From: Mucilaginibacter lacusdianchii
GTDB taxonomy: Bacteria > Bacteroidota > Bacteroidia > Sphingobacteriales > Sphingobacteriaceae
DNA: 64,000 nt
Assembly (NCBI RefSeq): GCF_009770985.1
Contig: NZ_WSRW01000001.1
Coordinates: 558,001-622,000, forward strand
Direction: 5' to 3'
The notes below the pieces were generated by a model. It was given only the letters and a program-made list of their open reading frames with translations. It made no database searches and was not told the DNA's origin. Of this stretch, positions 18,301 through 26,235 are shown in pieces. Each line of letters opens with the position of its first letter. The stretch's first letter is position 1. A program made the position numbers and the translations under genes.

Positions 18301-18968
18301 CACATAAACCTTACGAAATTACAGGGGGCATTTACTTGGTTATTAACCCGGCAATAGAAATAACAGTATTGCTGGATAAGCTTGCATCTGCCTTAGCAGG
18401 CGGCATAAAAGTAGTGCAAATATGGAACAACTGGCCGCCAGATATAAATAAGCTCGGACTGATTGAGAAAATAGCCAGGTTGTGCATTCCTTACCAAGTA
18501 CCATTACTTATCAACCAGGAGTGGCCATTACTACTACAAACCCATCTGCTTCAAGGTGTACATTTTGACGATATTCATCCGGGCTATGAAGCCATAAAAG
18601 AAGCCGTTGGCAGGCCCTTTCTGGCCGGCATAACCAGTTCAGACAGCACCCGGAACGCAATTTGGGCACATGAAAATGGTTTGGATTATATTTCCTTCTG
18701 CTCCATGTTCCCATCACCATCGGCTGGTAGTTGCGATATAGTGATGCCGGCTACCGTGCGTGAAGCACGTAAGCTTACTCAACTGCCTATTTTTGTATCC
18801 GGTGGCATTACACCCGAAAACATTACATCACTCAAAAAAGAAACGCCTTTTGATGGCGTGGCGGTTATATCCGGCCTGCTTAGCGCCGACAATCCCAAAC
18901 AAAAAGTTCAGGAATATAAAAATGCCTTAGGCATCAACAATAACAATTATGAGATTAAAAACCATTAA
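18297..18968 (+). CDS. Divergent ThiE/TenI-like protein
   Basis: A 223-residue TIM-barrel protein of the thiamin-phosphate synthase/TenI family. Family landmarks are the strand GGIKVVQI, PLLINQEW, GVHFDDI, LAGITSSDS, DYISFCSMFPSPSAG and the phosphate-binding IFVSGGITPENI. Several residues that hold the pyrimidine pyrophosphate in ThiE appear changed by eye: the Q-x-R-x-K signature reads Q-I-W-N-N, the Asn-Asp pair reads Asn-Gln, and the T-x-T-K motif reads S-P-S-A. It may therefore not be a normal ThiE. The start is the ATG overlapping the upstream stop (ATGA); the longer reading begins at a TTG. Confidence 0.82.
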   Translation: MTHKPYEITGGIYLVINPAIEITVLLDKLASALAGGIKVVQIWNNWPPDINKLGLIEKIARLCIPYQVPLLINQEWPLLLQTHLLQGVHFDDIHPGYEAIKEAVGRPFLAGITSSDSTRNAIWAHENGLDYISFCSMFPSPSAGSCDIVMPATVREARKLTQLPIFVSGGITPENITSLKKETPFDGVAVISGLLSADNPKQKVQEYKNALGINNNNYEIKNH

Positions 18969-19206
18969 TAAGTTGTGCTGCCCGTTTGACAAGCACGATC
19001 TTAATTTGCAAATATTGAGTAAAGACATTGACCATAATGTGTTGGAAGGTATACTAACCTGCAGCCACTGCCAGCGCAAATACCCTATAGTATATGGCGT
19101 GCCTATTATGGCACCCGATGAATACCGCCAGATACCATTAGAGCAACCTATTATGGAACAATGGAAACTGGAGCACGGCATTACTGATACCAAGCTGTTG
19201 CCGTAA
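18949..19206 (+). CDS. Trm112-like zinc-ribbon protein
   Basis: An 85-residue protein with a Trm112-type ribbon: an N-terminal LCCPFDKHDL (Cys10, Cys11) and the second pair C38-S-H-C41 followed by the family signature KYPIVYGVPIM. In the usual pattern the first knuckle is C-x-x-C; here the fourth position is Asp, with two adjacent cysteines instead. Trm112 proteins are small activators that bind and stabilise methyltransferases in eukaryotes and archaea. The gene overlaps the ThiE-like gene by 20 bp and closes the operon that begins with a methyltransferase, which makes that protein its likely partner. Confidence 0.8.
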   Translation: MRLKTINKLCCPFDKHDLNLQILSKDIDHNVLEGILTCSHCQRKYPIVYGVPIMAPDEYRQIPLEQPIMEQWKLEHGITDTKLLP

Positions 19207-19306
19207 ATATCATAACCGCGTCAGGTTAATAAGCCAGCATACCGGTCATACAGCAACAAACGTTTAAACAACAATTACTGCACCATAGTGCAAGTAATAT
19301 TATTCG

Positions 19307-19314
19307 TAAATTTG
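19307..19314 (+). promoter_or_regulatory. Putative promoter of hemW, close to the start codon
   Basis: TAAATTTG matches TAnnTTTG exactly and ends 4 nt before the hemW ATG. Transcription would begin at or next to the start codon, giving a leaderless or nearly leaderless mRNA. Confidence 0.55.
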
Positions 19315-19318
19315 CAGC

Positions 19319-20440
19319 ATGGCCGGTATTTATATTCATATTCCTTTTTGTAAGCAAGCCTGCCATTACTGCGATTTTCATTTCAGCACCTCGCAAAGGT
19401 ACCGTAGCGAAATTGTAGCAGCTTTAGGAAAAGAAATAGCCCTGCAAAAAGATTACCTGGGCGGCGAACGCATCGAAACCATTTACTTTGGCGGTGGCAC
19501 GCCATCTGTTTTAGATGCGGGCGAAATTAACTTTTTACTGGATACTGTTACACGTTATCACCAAGTATCACCGGAGGCAGAAGTAACGTTGGAAGCGAAC
19601 CCGGATGACCTGAGTGCCGAGAAAGTAAACGCCCTGCGTCAAACTGCGGTTAACCGTTTCAGTATCGGTATTCAATCTTTTTTTGATGAAGATTTAATTT
19701 GGATGAACCGCGCCCACCGGGGCAACGAAGCTGAAAATTCTATTAAACGTGCACAAGATGCCGGTTTTACCAACATCACCGCCGATCTGATTTACGGCTA
19801 TCCTTTATTATCCGACGATAAATGGCAACATAACATTGCCCAAATGCTATCGTACCAAATACCGCATATATCAGCCTACTCCATGACAGTGGAGCCGCGT
19901 ACTGCCTTGGCAGCCCTCATTAAAAAGAAGCAAACGCCGCCGGTAAACGATCAGCAAAGTGCTACGCAGTTTGTTACATTGATGAACACGTTGCAGGCTG
20001 CAGGCTTCGAACATTATGAAATTTCAAATTTTTGTAAGCCCGGTCAGTACTCGCGCCACAACTCTAACTACTGGAAGGGTGTAAAATACCTAGGTATTGG
20101 CCCGTCGGCACACTCCTACAACGGCATTGCCCGGCAATGGAATGTAGCAAACAACGCCAAATACCTAAAAGCGCTTGATGCCGAAACCTTAGCTGCCGAG
20201 CTTGAAGAACTGACACAAGAAAACCAACTGAACGAATACATCATGACATCTACCCGTACTATATGGGGGTTGGATTTAAACAAGCTGGACAGCATTGCCG
20301 ACAAAGCATCACGTCAGGTTTTAAAGGATGCCCAAACTTTTTTAACTAAAGGCTGGATGTATCAGCAAAATCAAACCCTGTACCTTACCTCCGAAGGCAA
20401 ATTGTATGCCGATTACATTGCCGGTGAACTTTTCTTTTAA
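19319..20440 (+). CDS. hemW: HemW-like radical SAM protein (coproporphyrinogen III oxidase-related)
   Basis: A 373-residue radical SAM protein with the 4Fe-4S motif C11-x3-C15-x2-C18 (PFCKQACHYCDF) near the N-terminus, the FGGGTPSVL SAM-binding turn, EANPDD, and the GIQSFFDEDL strand. This is the HemW/YggW family, a heme chaperone that inserts heme into respiratory enzymes and lacks true coproporphyrinogen oxidase activity. A C-terminal winged-helix-like domain follows from about 285. That role fits the heme-copper oxidase genes in the window, but HemN and HemW cannot be fully separated by eye. Confidence 0.9.
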   Translation: MAGIYIHIPFCKQACHYCDFHFSTSQRYRSEIVAALGKEIALQKDYLGGERIETIYFGGGTPSVLDAGEINFLLDTVTRYHQVSPEAEVTLEANPDDLSAEKVNALRQTAVNRFSIGIQSFFDEDLIWMNRAHRGNEAENSIKRAQDAGFTNITADLIYGYPLLSDDKWQHNIAQMLSYQIPHISAYSMTVEPRTALAALIKKKQTPPVNDQQSATQFVTLMNTLQAAGFEHYEISNFCKPGQYSRHNSNYWKGVKYLGIGPSAHSYNGIARQWNVANNAKYLKALDAETLAAELEELTQENQLNEYIMTSTRTIWGLDLNKLDSIADKASRQVLKDAQTFLTKGWMYQQNQTLYLTSEGKLYADYIAGELFF

Positions 20441-20584
20441 GCCAAAAACAGCAATGCTGCAACGTAAATAAACCTTTTTTGGTTCTTAAGTTGTTACGCA
20501 CTGCGGTTTTAAGTAGTTAACGCTTAAAAAAATCCGTGTGTGGTTGGTTGCCGTATTTCAGTCATATTTCAAAACATAACCGTC

Positions 20585-21133
20585 ATGAAAAAATTACTGA
20601 TTGCGGCTTTTGCCCTAGTAGCTATGGCTTCCGCACCAAAAACATTTGCACAAACCAAAATGGTAGGCGGTGCAGCCATGTATCCAACCAAAGATATTGT
20701 TGACAATGCCGTAAATTCTAAAGACCACACCACCCTGGTGGCTGCTGTAAAAGCTGCAGGTTTGGTAGAAACGTTGAAAGGTGATGGTCCGTTTACCGTA
20801 TTTGCACCAACCAACGCTGCTTTTGATAAATTACCTGAAGGCACCGTAGCTACGCTACTAAAACCTGAAAACAAAGCTATGCTAACTAAAGTGCTTACCT
20901 ACCACGTAGTGGCCGGCCGTTTAAGCGCTGCCGATTTAATGGCCAAAGTAAAAGCTGGTAACGGTAAAGCTACGTTAAGCACCGTAAGTGGCGGCACTTT
21001 AACAGCTATGGTTGATGGTAAGAAACTTTATTTGGTAGACGACAAAGGCGGCAAATCATGGGTAACTATTGCCGACGTTTTTCAAAAAAATGGCGTGATA
21101 CACGTGGTAAATGCTGTGTTACTGCCTAACTAA
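20585..21133 (+). CDS. Secreted fasciclin (FAS1) domain protein
   Basis: A 182-residue protein with a signal peptide (MKKLLIAAFALVAMASAPKTFAQ) and one FAS1 domain covering almost all of the rest, with typical phrases GPFTVFAPTNAAFDKLP, LTYHVVAG and NGVIHVVNAVLLP. FAS1 domains mediate adhesion in many organisms; the partner here is unknown. The ATG at 20585 is chosen because it begins the signal peptide; the longer frame starts at a GTG and adds 15 residues. A strong terminator follows. Confidence 0.92.
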   Translation: MKKLLIAAFALVAMASAPKTFAQTKMVGGAAMYPTKDIVDNAVNSKDHTTLVAAVKAAGLVETLKGDGPFTVFAPTNAAFDKLPEGTVATLLKPENKAMLTKVLTYHVVAGRLSAADLMAKVKAGNGKATLSTVSGGTLTAMVDGKKLYLVDDKGGKSWVTIADVFQKNGVIHVVNAVLLPN

Positions 21134-21169
21134 GTTACCACCAGTTTTACCAATTCGTCTGATATTATC

Positions 21170-21197
21170 AAGCCCGGCAGCCCTGAGCGCCGGGCTT
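21170..21197 (+). terminator. Intrinsic terminator after the fasciclin gene
   Basis: A 9-bp GC-rich stem AAGCCCGGC/GCCGGGCTT with a 10-nt loop, followed by ATTTATTTT. Confidence 0.85.
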
Positions 21198-21258
21198 ATT
21201 TATTTTGTCAGCCTTTAATCAAAAACAAAGCATGTATTTATTGCTTTTCAAAATTAGT

Positions 21259-21266
21259 TACATTTG
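21259..21266 (+). promoter_or_regulatory. Putative promoter of the JmjC gene
   Basis: TACATTTG, an exact TAnnTTTG match, ending 21 bp before the ATG. Confidence 0.6.
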
Positions 21267-21287
21267 TACGTTAATTAATTGTGAACT

Positions 21288-22169
21288 ATGGGTTTGATTC
21301 TTACCCCGATTGATCGGGTTGATAATATCAGTAAAGAGGATTTTATTAACAATTACTTAAATCCGCGCAAGCCGCTGGTTATCCGTAAGGCTACCGAAAG
21401 CTGGCCGGCTTTGCAAAAATGGACCTTTGAATATCTGAAAGAAAAAGTGGGCGACCAAATAGTGCCGCTTTACGATAGTTCAAAGGCTGACCCTACAAAA
21501 CCTATTAATGCTGCCGCTTCAGAAATGAAGTTTGGCGACTACATCGACCTGATACAAAAAGAACCGACCGACCTGCGTATCTTTTTGTTTGACCCTATAA
21601 AACATGCCCCCAATTTACTGGACGACTATCGCTCGCCCAAAGACCTGATGGGTGGATTTTTAGACAAATACCCCAACATGTTTTTTGGCGGCGCTGGTTC
21701 GGTAACGTTCCTGCACTATGATATTGATTTAGCCCATATCTTCCATACGCACTTCCACGGCCGTAAGCATGTAATGCTGTTTGATTACAAATGGAAAGAA
21801 CGTTTGTACTGCATTCCGTTTGCCACCTACGCGCTGGAAGATTATGACATCGAGAACCCTGATTTTAGCAAATACCCGGCATTGGATGGCATAGAAGGCC
21901 AGGAAACTATTTTGGAGCATGGTGATACCCTGTTTATGCCTACCGGCTTTTGGCATTGGATGAAATACCTGGACGGTTCATTCTCTATCTCGCTACGTGC
22001 CTGGGACAAATCATGGGCTATCAAAGCCAAAAGTTTGTACAACCTTACAATCCAGCGCAAGTTCGATAATTTCATGAAATCCCGTTACAAAAAGCGCTAT
22101 ATGGATTGGAAGGAAAACCTCGCCGTTGAGCGCGCCAACAAAGCACTGGCTGCGGGCGAGCCAAGGTAA
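21288..22169 (+). CDS. JmjC/cupin-8 domain protein (Fe(II)/2-oxoglutarate oxygenase-like)
   Basis: A 293-residue protein with the cupin-8/JmjC fold found in FIH-like hydroxylases and bacterial JmjC proteins. The iron facial triad is intact: His143-x-Asp145 (HYDID) and distal His223 (FWHW). A lysine-containing strand after the first motif (GRKHVMLF) is well placed to bind 2-oxoglutarate. The N-terminal PLVIRKATESWPAL segment is typical of the family. The substrate is unknown; relatives hydroxylate protein side chains. It stands alone between a terminator upstream and a palindromic repeat downstream. Confidence 0.88.
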   Translation: MGLILTPIDRVDNISKEDFINNYLNPRKPLVIRKATESWPALQKWTFEYLKEKVGDQIVPLYDSSKADPTKPINAAASEMKFGDYIDLIQKEPTDLRIFLFDPIKHAPNLLDDYRSPKDLMGGFLDKYPNMFFGGAGSVTFLHYDIDLAHIFHTHFHGRKHVMLFDYKWKERLYCIPFATYALEDYDIENPDFSKYPALDGIEGQETILEHGDTLFMPTGFWHWMKYLDGSFSISLRAWDKSWAIKAKSLYNLTIQRKFDNFMKSRYKKRYMDWKENLAVERANKALAAGEPR

Positions 22170-22195
22170 TTTTGTTATAAATAATTAATTGACCT

Positions 22196-22282
22196 TGTCA
22201 TCTCGAACGCTAGTGAGAGCTCTTTTGGAAGCGGACAAGCTTATCGCTTTCGAAAGATTTCTCGTTATCACTCGAAATGACA
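22196..22282. repeat. Palindromic intergenic repeat, family 1, copy 1
   Basis: Imperfect inverted repeat: the left arm begins TGTCATCTCGAACGC and the right arm ends TCACTCGAAATGACA; most differences keep G-U pairing. It lies between the convergent JmjC and nth genes. A second copy lies at 23055-23139 in the opposite orientation. It resembles REP-like elements of Bacteroidota genomes. Confidence 0.8.
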
Positions 22283-22302
22283 TTTTTGTTTATACGCTTT
22301 TT

Positions 22303-22977
22303 TTACCGATGCTTCGTTACCCCTACCTGCTGGCAGTAACCCAGTACGGGACAAGTAGAACAATGCGGTAAATTGCCGGTACAAATGTGCTTACCAAAAG
22401 GCATCAACAACCGGTTAACATCAATCCATTTTTCTTTCGGCACTTTCAATTCCAGTTGCAATAAAGTTTTTTCAGGCTGGCTGGCTTTGATATACCCCCA
22501 TCTATTTACTACCCGGTGTACATGTATATCCACACTGATGGCCGGCACCTGCGCCGCAATACCCAAAGCCAGGTTGGCACATTTAGGGCCAACGCCTTTC
22601 AAATCAGTCAGCACTTTAAAATCGGCCGGCAATTCGCCATTATATTGCTCAACAGCTACTTTAGCAATACCTAGCATGGTATAGGCTTTTTGGCCGGGGT
22701 AAGATGAACCATGTAATAAAGTTTCCAGCTCCTGCGGTGTGAGCTTTAGCAATTCTTCAGGCGTACGTGCTTTGGCAAACAGGCGGAGCGAGACAGGTAT
22801 AGATGTTTCGTCCAACGTACGGATAGAAATGATGCAGGATATCAGCTGCTCAAACAGCGAGGTATATCCCTGCTCATACAAATCAAACATGGCAGCCTTT
22901 GGGTACTGCGCCACGGCTTGCTCAATGCGACTGAGCATGGTATCGAGGTCGAAGGGTAATTTATTGGCAGTTGGCAT
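22303..22977 (-). CDS. nth: Endonuclease III family DNA glycosylase
   Basis: A 224-residue base-excision repair enzyme that removes oxidised pyrimidines and cuts at abasic sites. The helix-hairpin-helix LKGVGPKCANLALG carries the catalytic Lys122, and VDIHVHRVVNRWG carries the catalytic Asp140. The C-terminal 4Fe-4S motif is complete: C189-x6-C196-x2-C199-x5-C205. Length is normal. It is flanked on both sides by inverted copies of the same palindromic repeat. Confidence 0.95.
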   Translation of the reverse strand: MPTANKLPFDLDTMLSRIEQAVAQYPKAAMFDLYEQGYTSLFEQLISCIISIRTLDETSIPVSLRLFAKARTPEELLKLTPQELETLLHGSSYPGQKAYTMLGIAKVAVEQYNGELPADFKVLTDLKGVGPKCANLALGIAAQVPAISVDIHVHRVVNRWGYIKASQPEKTLLQLELKVPKEKWIDVNRLLMPFGKHICTGNLPHCSTCPVLGYCQQVGVTKHR

Positions 22978-23054
22978 TGGTATGCTAACTTACTAACAAA
23001 CGTTTTTGTTTAATTAGTTGATACGTCTATCATTGAATTAAATCAGAATAAAAC

Positions 23055-23139
23055 CTGTCATTTCGAGTGCTAACGAGAAATCTTATAAATGCGGCGTAAT
23101 CCCTCGTACAAGATCTCTCACTATCGTTCGAGATGACAG
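23055..23139. repeat. Palindromic intergenic repeat, family 1, copy 2
   Basis: The left arm begins CTGTCATTTCGAGTGC and the right arm ends CGTTCGAGATGACAG. Read as reverse complement, it aligns with copy 1 at 22196-22282 across the arm (CATCTCGAACG, GTGAGAG). It lies between the nth start and the DUF4440 stop. Confidence 0.8.
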
Positions 23140-23164
23140 CTTCTTTTAATTTTGACTTTAACCA

Positions 23165-23584
23165 TCACGAACTATGATCGGCCACAACCTTCCATTCTCC
23201 ATTTATCTTACGTAACCATAACGTGAAATAGCCGCCGGGTGCATCTTTTTCGCGCTGTAATTGCCAACCGCCCAATACAAAAGCATTCGTTTTATCCAGC
23301 AAATTAACTTTTAATATTCTGAACGTTAATTGGCCCATAGCCGCTTTGTCAGGATAGCCTTTTTTGTAATTATCTAAGGTAGTTTGCCAGCCATATTTAG
23401 GGCCGCTTTTGCCTACAAACAACAGCGAGTCCGATTTCCAGTAGCCTTGCATATAAGCTTCCAAATCGCCACGGTTCCAGGCCTGGCGCTGTGTTTCGAG
23501 CACTTTCAGGATGGCTTGCTTATCTTGTGCGAAGCCGCAATAGGTACACAATAGCGTCAAAAAACATAGAACATATTTTTTCAT
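23165..23584 (-). CDS. Secreted SnoaL/DUF4440-like protein (NTF2 fold)
   Basis: A 139-residue protein with a signal peptide (MKKYVLCFLTLLCTYCGFAQ) and one NTF2-like domain of the DUF4440/SnoaL type: LETQRQAWNRGDLEAYMQGYW at the N-terminus, GWQTTLDNYKKGYPD, and the C-terminal LWLRKINGEWKVVADHSS. Such proteins are small pocket-containing proteins with diverse or unknown ligands; no catalytic residues can be assigned. Expected in the periplasm. Confidence 0.85.
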   Translation of the reverse strand: MKKYVLCFLTLLCTYCGFAQDKQAILKVLETQRQAWNRGDLEAYMQGYWKSDSLLFVGKSGPKYGWQTTLDNYKKGYPDKAAMGQLTFRILKVNLLDKTNAFVLGGWQLQREKDAPGGYFTLWLRKINGEWKVVADHSS

Positions 23585-23649
23585 ACGCTAAATCTAAACA
23601 ATTGCATCAGTAAAATCTTGTAGATTTACATTTCATCTATCCGTGTTAT

Positions 23650-24510
23650 ATGAGCAAACAAGTACTCTGTTTTGGCGAGGTATTGTGGGATACCTTTAGC
23701 GATGGTAAAAAAGTAGGCGGCGCACCGCTTAATGTGGCGCAACACCTTCGACAGCAAGGTATAGACGCCCTGATGGTAAGTCGTGTGGGAACAGACCAGT
23801 CGGGCGATGAGCTGATGGACTTTTTGAATCAGCGGCAGCTGGCTTCACCACTTATTCAGTTGGACGACCGCCTGCCTACCTGTGAAGTTACCGTACAATT
23901 GAACGAAGCCGGTCATGCAACCTACACTATACCCGAGCCGGTATCATGGGACAATATTCAACCCACCGATGAACTGACCACCCAAGCACAAGCTGCATCG
24001 GCCATTGTTTTTGGCAGTTTGGCCTGCCGTGGCAAAAACACCCGCACTACCCTGCTCGATTTGCTGAGCGAAACCCGCATTCCGTTACGCATTTTTGATG
24101 TAAACCTGCGCGCACCGCATTATGATTTAGACACCATCGAAACGCTGGCGGCCATGGCAAACGTCATTAAAATGAATGAAGAAGAAGCAGATTTGCTGAT
24201 TGGCAGCAGTCAGCAATCGCTGCAAAATAAAATCACCGAGTTCCAACACAAATTTCATGTGGATACCATTTGCGTAACCCGTGGCGAAAACGGCGCTATG
24301 ATATGGCACGACGAGAAATTTTATGAGCATCCTGGCTTCCCGGTACAAGTCGCGGATACCGTTGGTGCCGGCGATTCCTTTTTAGCTACCTTAGTAGCAG
24401 GCTTGCTTAATGCACAGCCAATCCCCGATACATTGGAAAAAGCCTGCAAAGTAGGTTCGTTTGTAGCCAGCCAGCGCGGCGCTAATCCAACTTATCCAGC
24501 AGAGATGTAA
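23650..24510 (+). CDS. PfkB-family sugar kinase (fructokinase-like)
   Basis: A 286-residue carbohydrate kinase. The N-terminal CFGEVLWDTF and GGAPLNVAQHL phrases and the C-terminal signature DTVGAGDSFLATL, with its catalytic Asp, place it in the PfkB family close to fructokinases. VFGSLACRG and CVTRGENGAM are further family landmarks. It would phosphorylate a sugar, perhaps fructose, in the cytoplasm; specificity is inferred. No sugar transporter or hydrolase lies next to it. The next gene starts 3 bp later. Confidence 0.9.
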   Translation: MSKQVLCFGEVLWDTFSDGKKVGGAPLNVAQHLRQQGIDALMVSRVGTDQSGDELMDFLNQRQLASPLIQLDDRLPTCEVTVQLNEAGHATYTIPEPVSWDNIQPTDELTTQAQAASAIVFGSLACRGKNTRTTLLDLLSETRIPLRIFDVNLRAPHYDLDTIETLAAMANVIKMNEEEADLLIGSSQQSLQNKITEFQHKFHVDTICVTRGENGAMIWHDEKFYEHPGFPVQVADTVGAGDSFLATLVAGLLNAQPIPDTLEKACKVGSFVASQRGANPTYPAEM

Positions 24511-24513
24511 GGA

Positions 24514-24936
24514 ATGTCGAACTATCCTCAAGTCAAAGACACTAATTTAATAGGTACATATCCGGCACTTGTAAACTCAGGTGGTGGATATGTTTGGGAT
24601 GATGTACTTGAATATAGGGTTTGGTGTCATCCTGATAATGGAGCTCCCGATATAGAGGATGGTAATGATTATTATTACGTTTTTGAAAATTATGAAGACG
24701 CCCTGACCTTTTCAAAAGAAAATATTGGGGCAGAGCTGCCAATAGCACTTGTTTTGCAAAATGAGTATATAGATGAACCTGAAGACGGCCAGTATATACA
24801 TATTAAAGAGCACAGATTAACCGAATGGCCTGTTGATTTATTAACACGCCCTAAAAGAAGTATGGATACCATTCCAAATTTTCTATCCCCTAACGCCCCG
24901 AGGAATAAGTTGGATATATTACGTGGGCTAGCATAA
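24514..24936 (+). CDS. Small acidic protein of unknown function
   Basis: A 140-residue cytoplasmic protein without signal peptide or membrane helix. It begins MSNYPQVKDTNLIGTYPALV, then has EYRVWCHPDNGAPD, an acidic Tyr-rich stretch (DIEDGNDYYYVFENYEDALTF) and a basic tail ending DILRGLA. I have a recollection of similar stand-alone domains in bacteria encoded near GNAT acetyltransferases, but no function is known to me. The DNA looks more AT-rich than neighbouring genes, which may point to transfer. It follows the sugar kinase by 3 bp, so it should be co-transcribed with it. Confidence 0.7.
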   Translation: MSNYPQVKDTNLIGTYPALVNSGGGYVWDDVLEYRVWCHPDNGAPDIEDGNDYYYVFENYEDALTFSKENIGAELPIALVLQNEYIDEPEDGQYIHIKEHRLTEWPVDLLTRPKRSMDTIPNFLSPNAPRNKLDILRGLA

Positions 24937-25101
24937 TTCATTTATTCACCATTGATCAGCTTTTATAGCTTCCAACTATATTATTGTATACTCTTGACTC
25001 TACTTCAATGTCATTATTTCATTAAATTCTGGTTAAACCTCATTAACCGCTAAACTTTAACCAACTTTTTTCCGTTAATTTATTTTTAAGAAAGGTATAT
25101 T

Positions 25102-26199
25102 ATGCGTGGTTACGGGTTTTCTAAATTTACCCCGCGCGAAATTCCGAAAGGCGGTTTCGACGAATTATTAAAACTGTTTTTAGAATTGCTGAACTATACC
25201 TCGGGCGATGCAGGCGAAGCTCTGGCATGGCTAAACGAGCTGGATAAGCAATACAACATCACCAATGACGAGTATGGCATGGGTGATTTCATAGACGAGC
25301 TGAAACAAAAAGGTTACTTATCTGAAGATAACCAAAGCGGCGAATTTAATATTACGGCTAAAACGGAGCAAAGCATCCGGCAATCGGCACTGGAAGAGAT
25401 TTTTGGCAAACTTAAAAAATCGGGCAAGGGTAATCACCGCTCACCACAATCCGGTCAGGGTGATGAAAAAAACTCCGAGCGCCGCGAGTTTGAGTTTGGC
25501 GACAGTTTGGATCAGATAGATATGACACAATCTATCCACAACGCCCAGGTAAACCATGGTATCGGCGATTTTATGATGACTGAGCGCGACCTAGAAGTAG
25601 AGGAGATGGACTACAAAACTCTTACTTCTACCGTGCTGATGATCGATATATCGCACTCCATGATTTTGTATGGTGAGGATCGTATTACGCCAGCTAAAAA
25701 GGTAGCCATGGCACTGGCCGAGCTTATTCGCACCAAGTATCCGAAAGATACTTTGGATATTGTAGTGTTTGGCAACGATGCATGGCCTATCAGCTTGCAG
25801 GATTTACCATATTTACAGGTTGGCCCATACCATACCAATACCTACGCCGGTTTGGAATTAGCTACCGATTTGTTGCGCCGCCGCAAAACGCACAATAAGC
25901 AGATTTTTATGATTACCGACGGTAAGCCTACTTGTTTAAAAGAAGGCACCAAGTATTATAAAAACAGTATAGGGCTGGATCGTAAAGTGGTAAACAAAAC
26001 ACTAAACATGGCTGCACAATGCAAAAGGTTAAAAATACCGATTACCACCTTTATGATTGCGCGCGACCCTTACCTGCAGCAATTTGTACGGAAGTTTACC
26101 GAAACCAACGGTGGCCGGGCATTCTATAGCTCATTAACCGGTTTGGGCGAATACATTTTTGAAGACTACATTAAAAACCGCAGAAAAACTGTACGGTAA
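25102..26199 (+). CDS. VWA domain protein partnered with a MoxR ATPase
   Basis: A 365-residue protein. An N-terminal helical region (about 1-130) ends in a charged linker, and a von Willebrand factor A domain occupies about 165-360. The metal-ion-dependent adhesion site is intact: DISHS (DxSxS), the Thr in HTNTYAGL, and the Asp in MITDGKPT. No signal peptide, so it is cytoplasmic. VWA proteins of this kind work with MoxR AAA+ ATPases as chaperones for metal-cofactor insertion or complex assembly (RavA/ViaA, CbbQ/CbbO, NorQ/NorD). The MoxR gene follows 36 bp later. The client is unknown. Confidence 0.88.
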   Translation: MRGYGFSKFTPREIPKGGFDELLKLFLELLNYTSGDAGEALAWLNELDKQYNITNDEYGMGDFIDELKQKGYLSEDNQSGEFNITAKTEQSIRQSALEEIFGKLKKSGKGNHRSPQSGQGDEKNSERREFEFGDSLDQIDMTQSIHNAQVNHGIGDFMMTERDLEVEEMDYKTLTSTVLMIDISHSMILYGEDRITPAKKVAMALAELIRTKYPKDTLDIVVFGNDAWPISLQDLPYLQVGPYHTNTYAGLELATDLLRRRKTHNKQIFMITDGKPTCLKEGTKYYKNSIGLDRKVVNKTLNMAAQCKRLKIPITTFMIARDPYLQQFVRKFTETNGGRAFYSSLTGLGEYIFEDYIKNRRKTVR

Positions 26200-26235
26200 T
26201 CTGCACTTATAAAAACTACTGACGAAAACACACGA

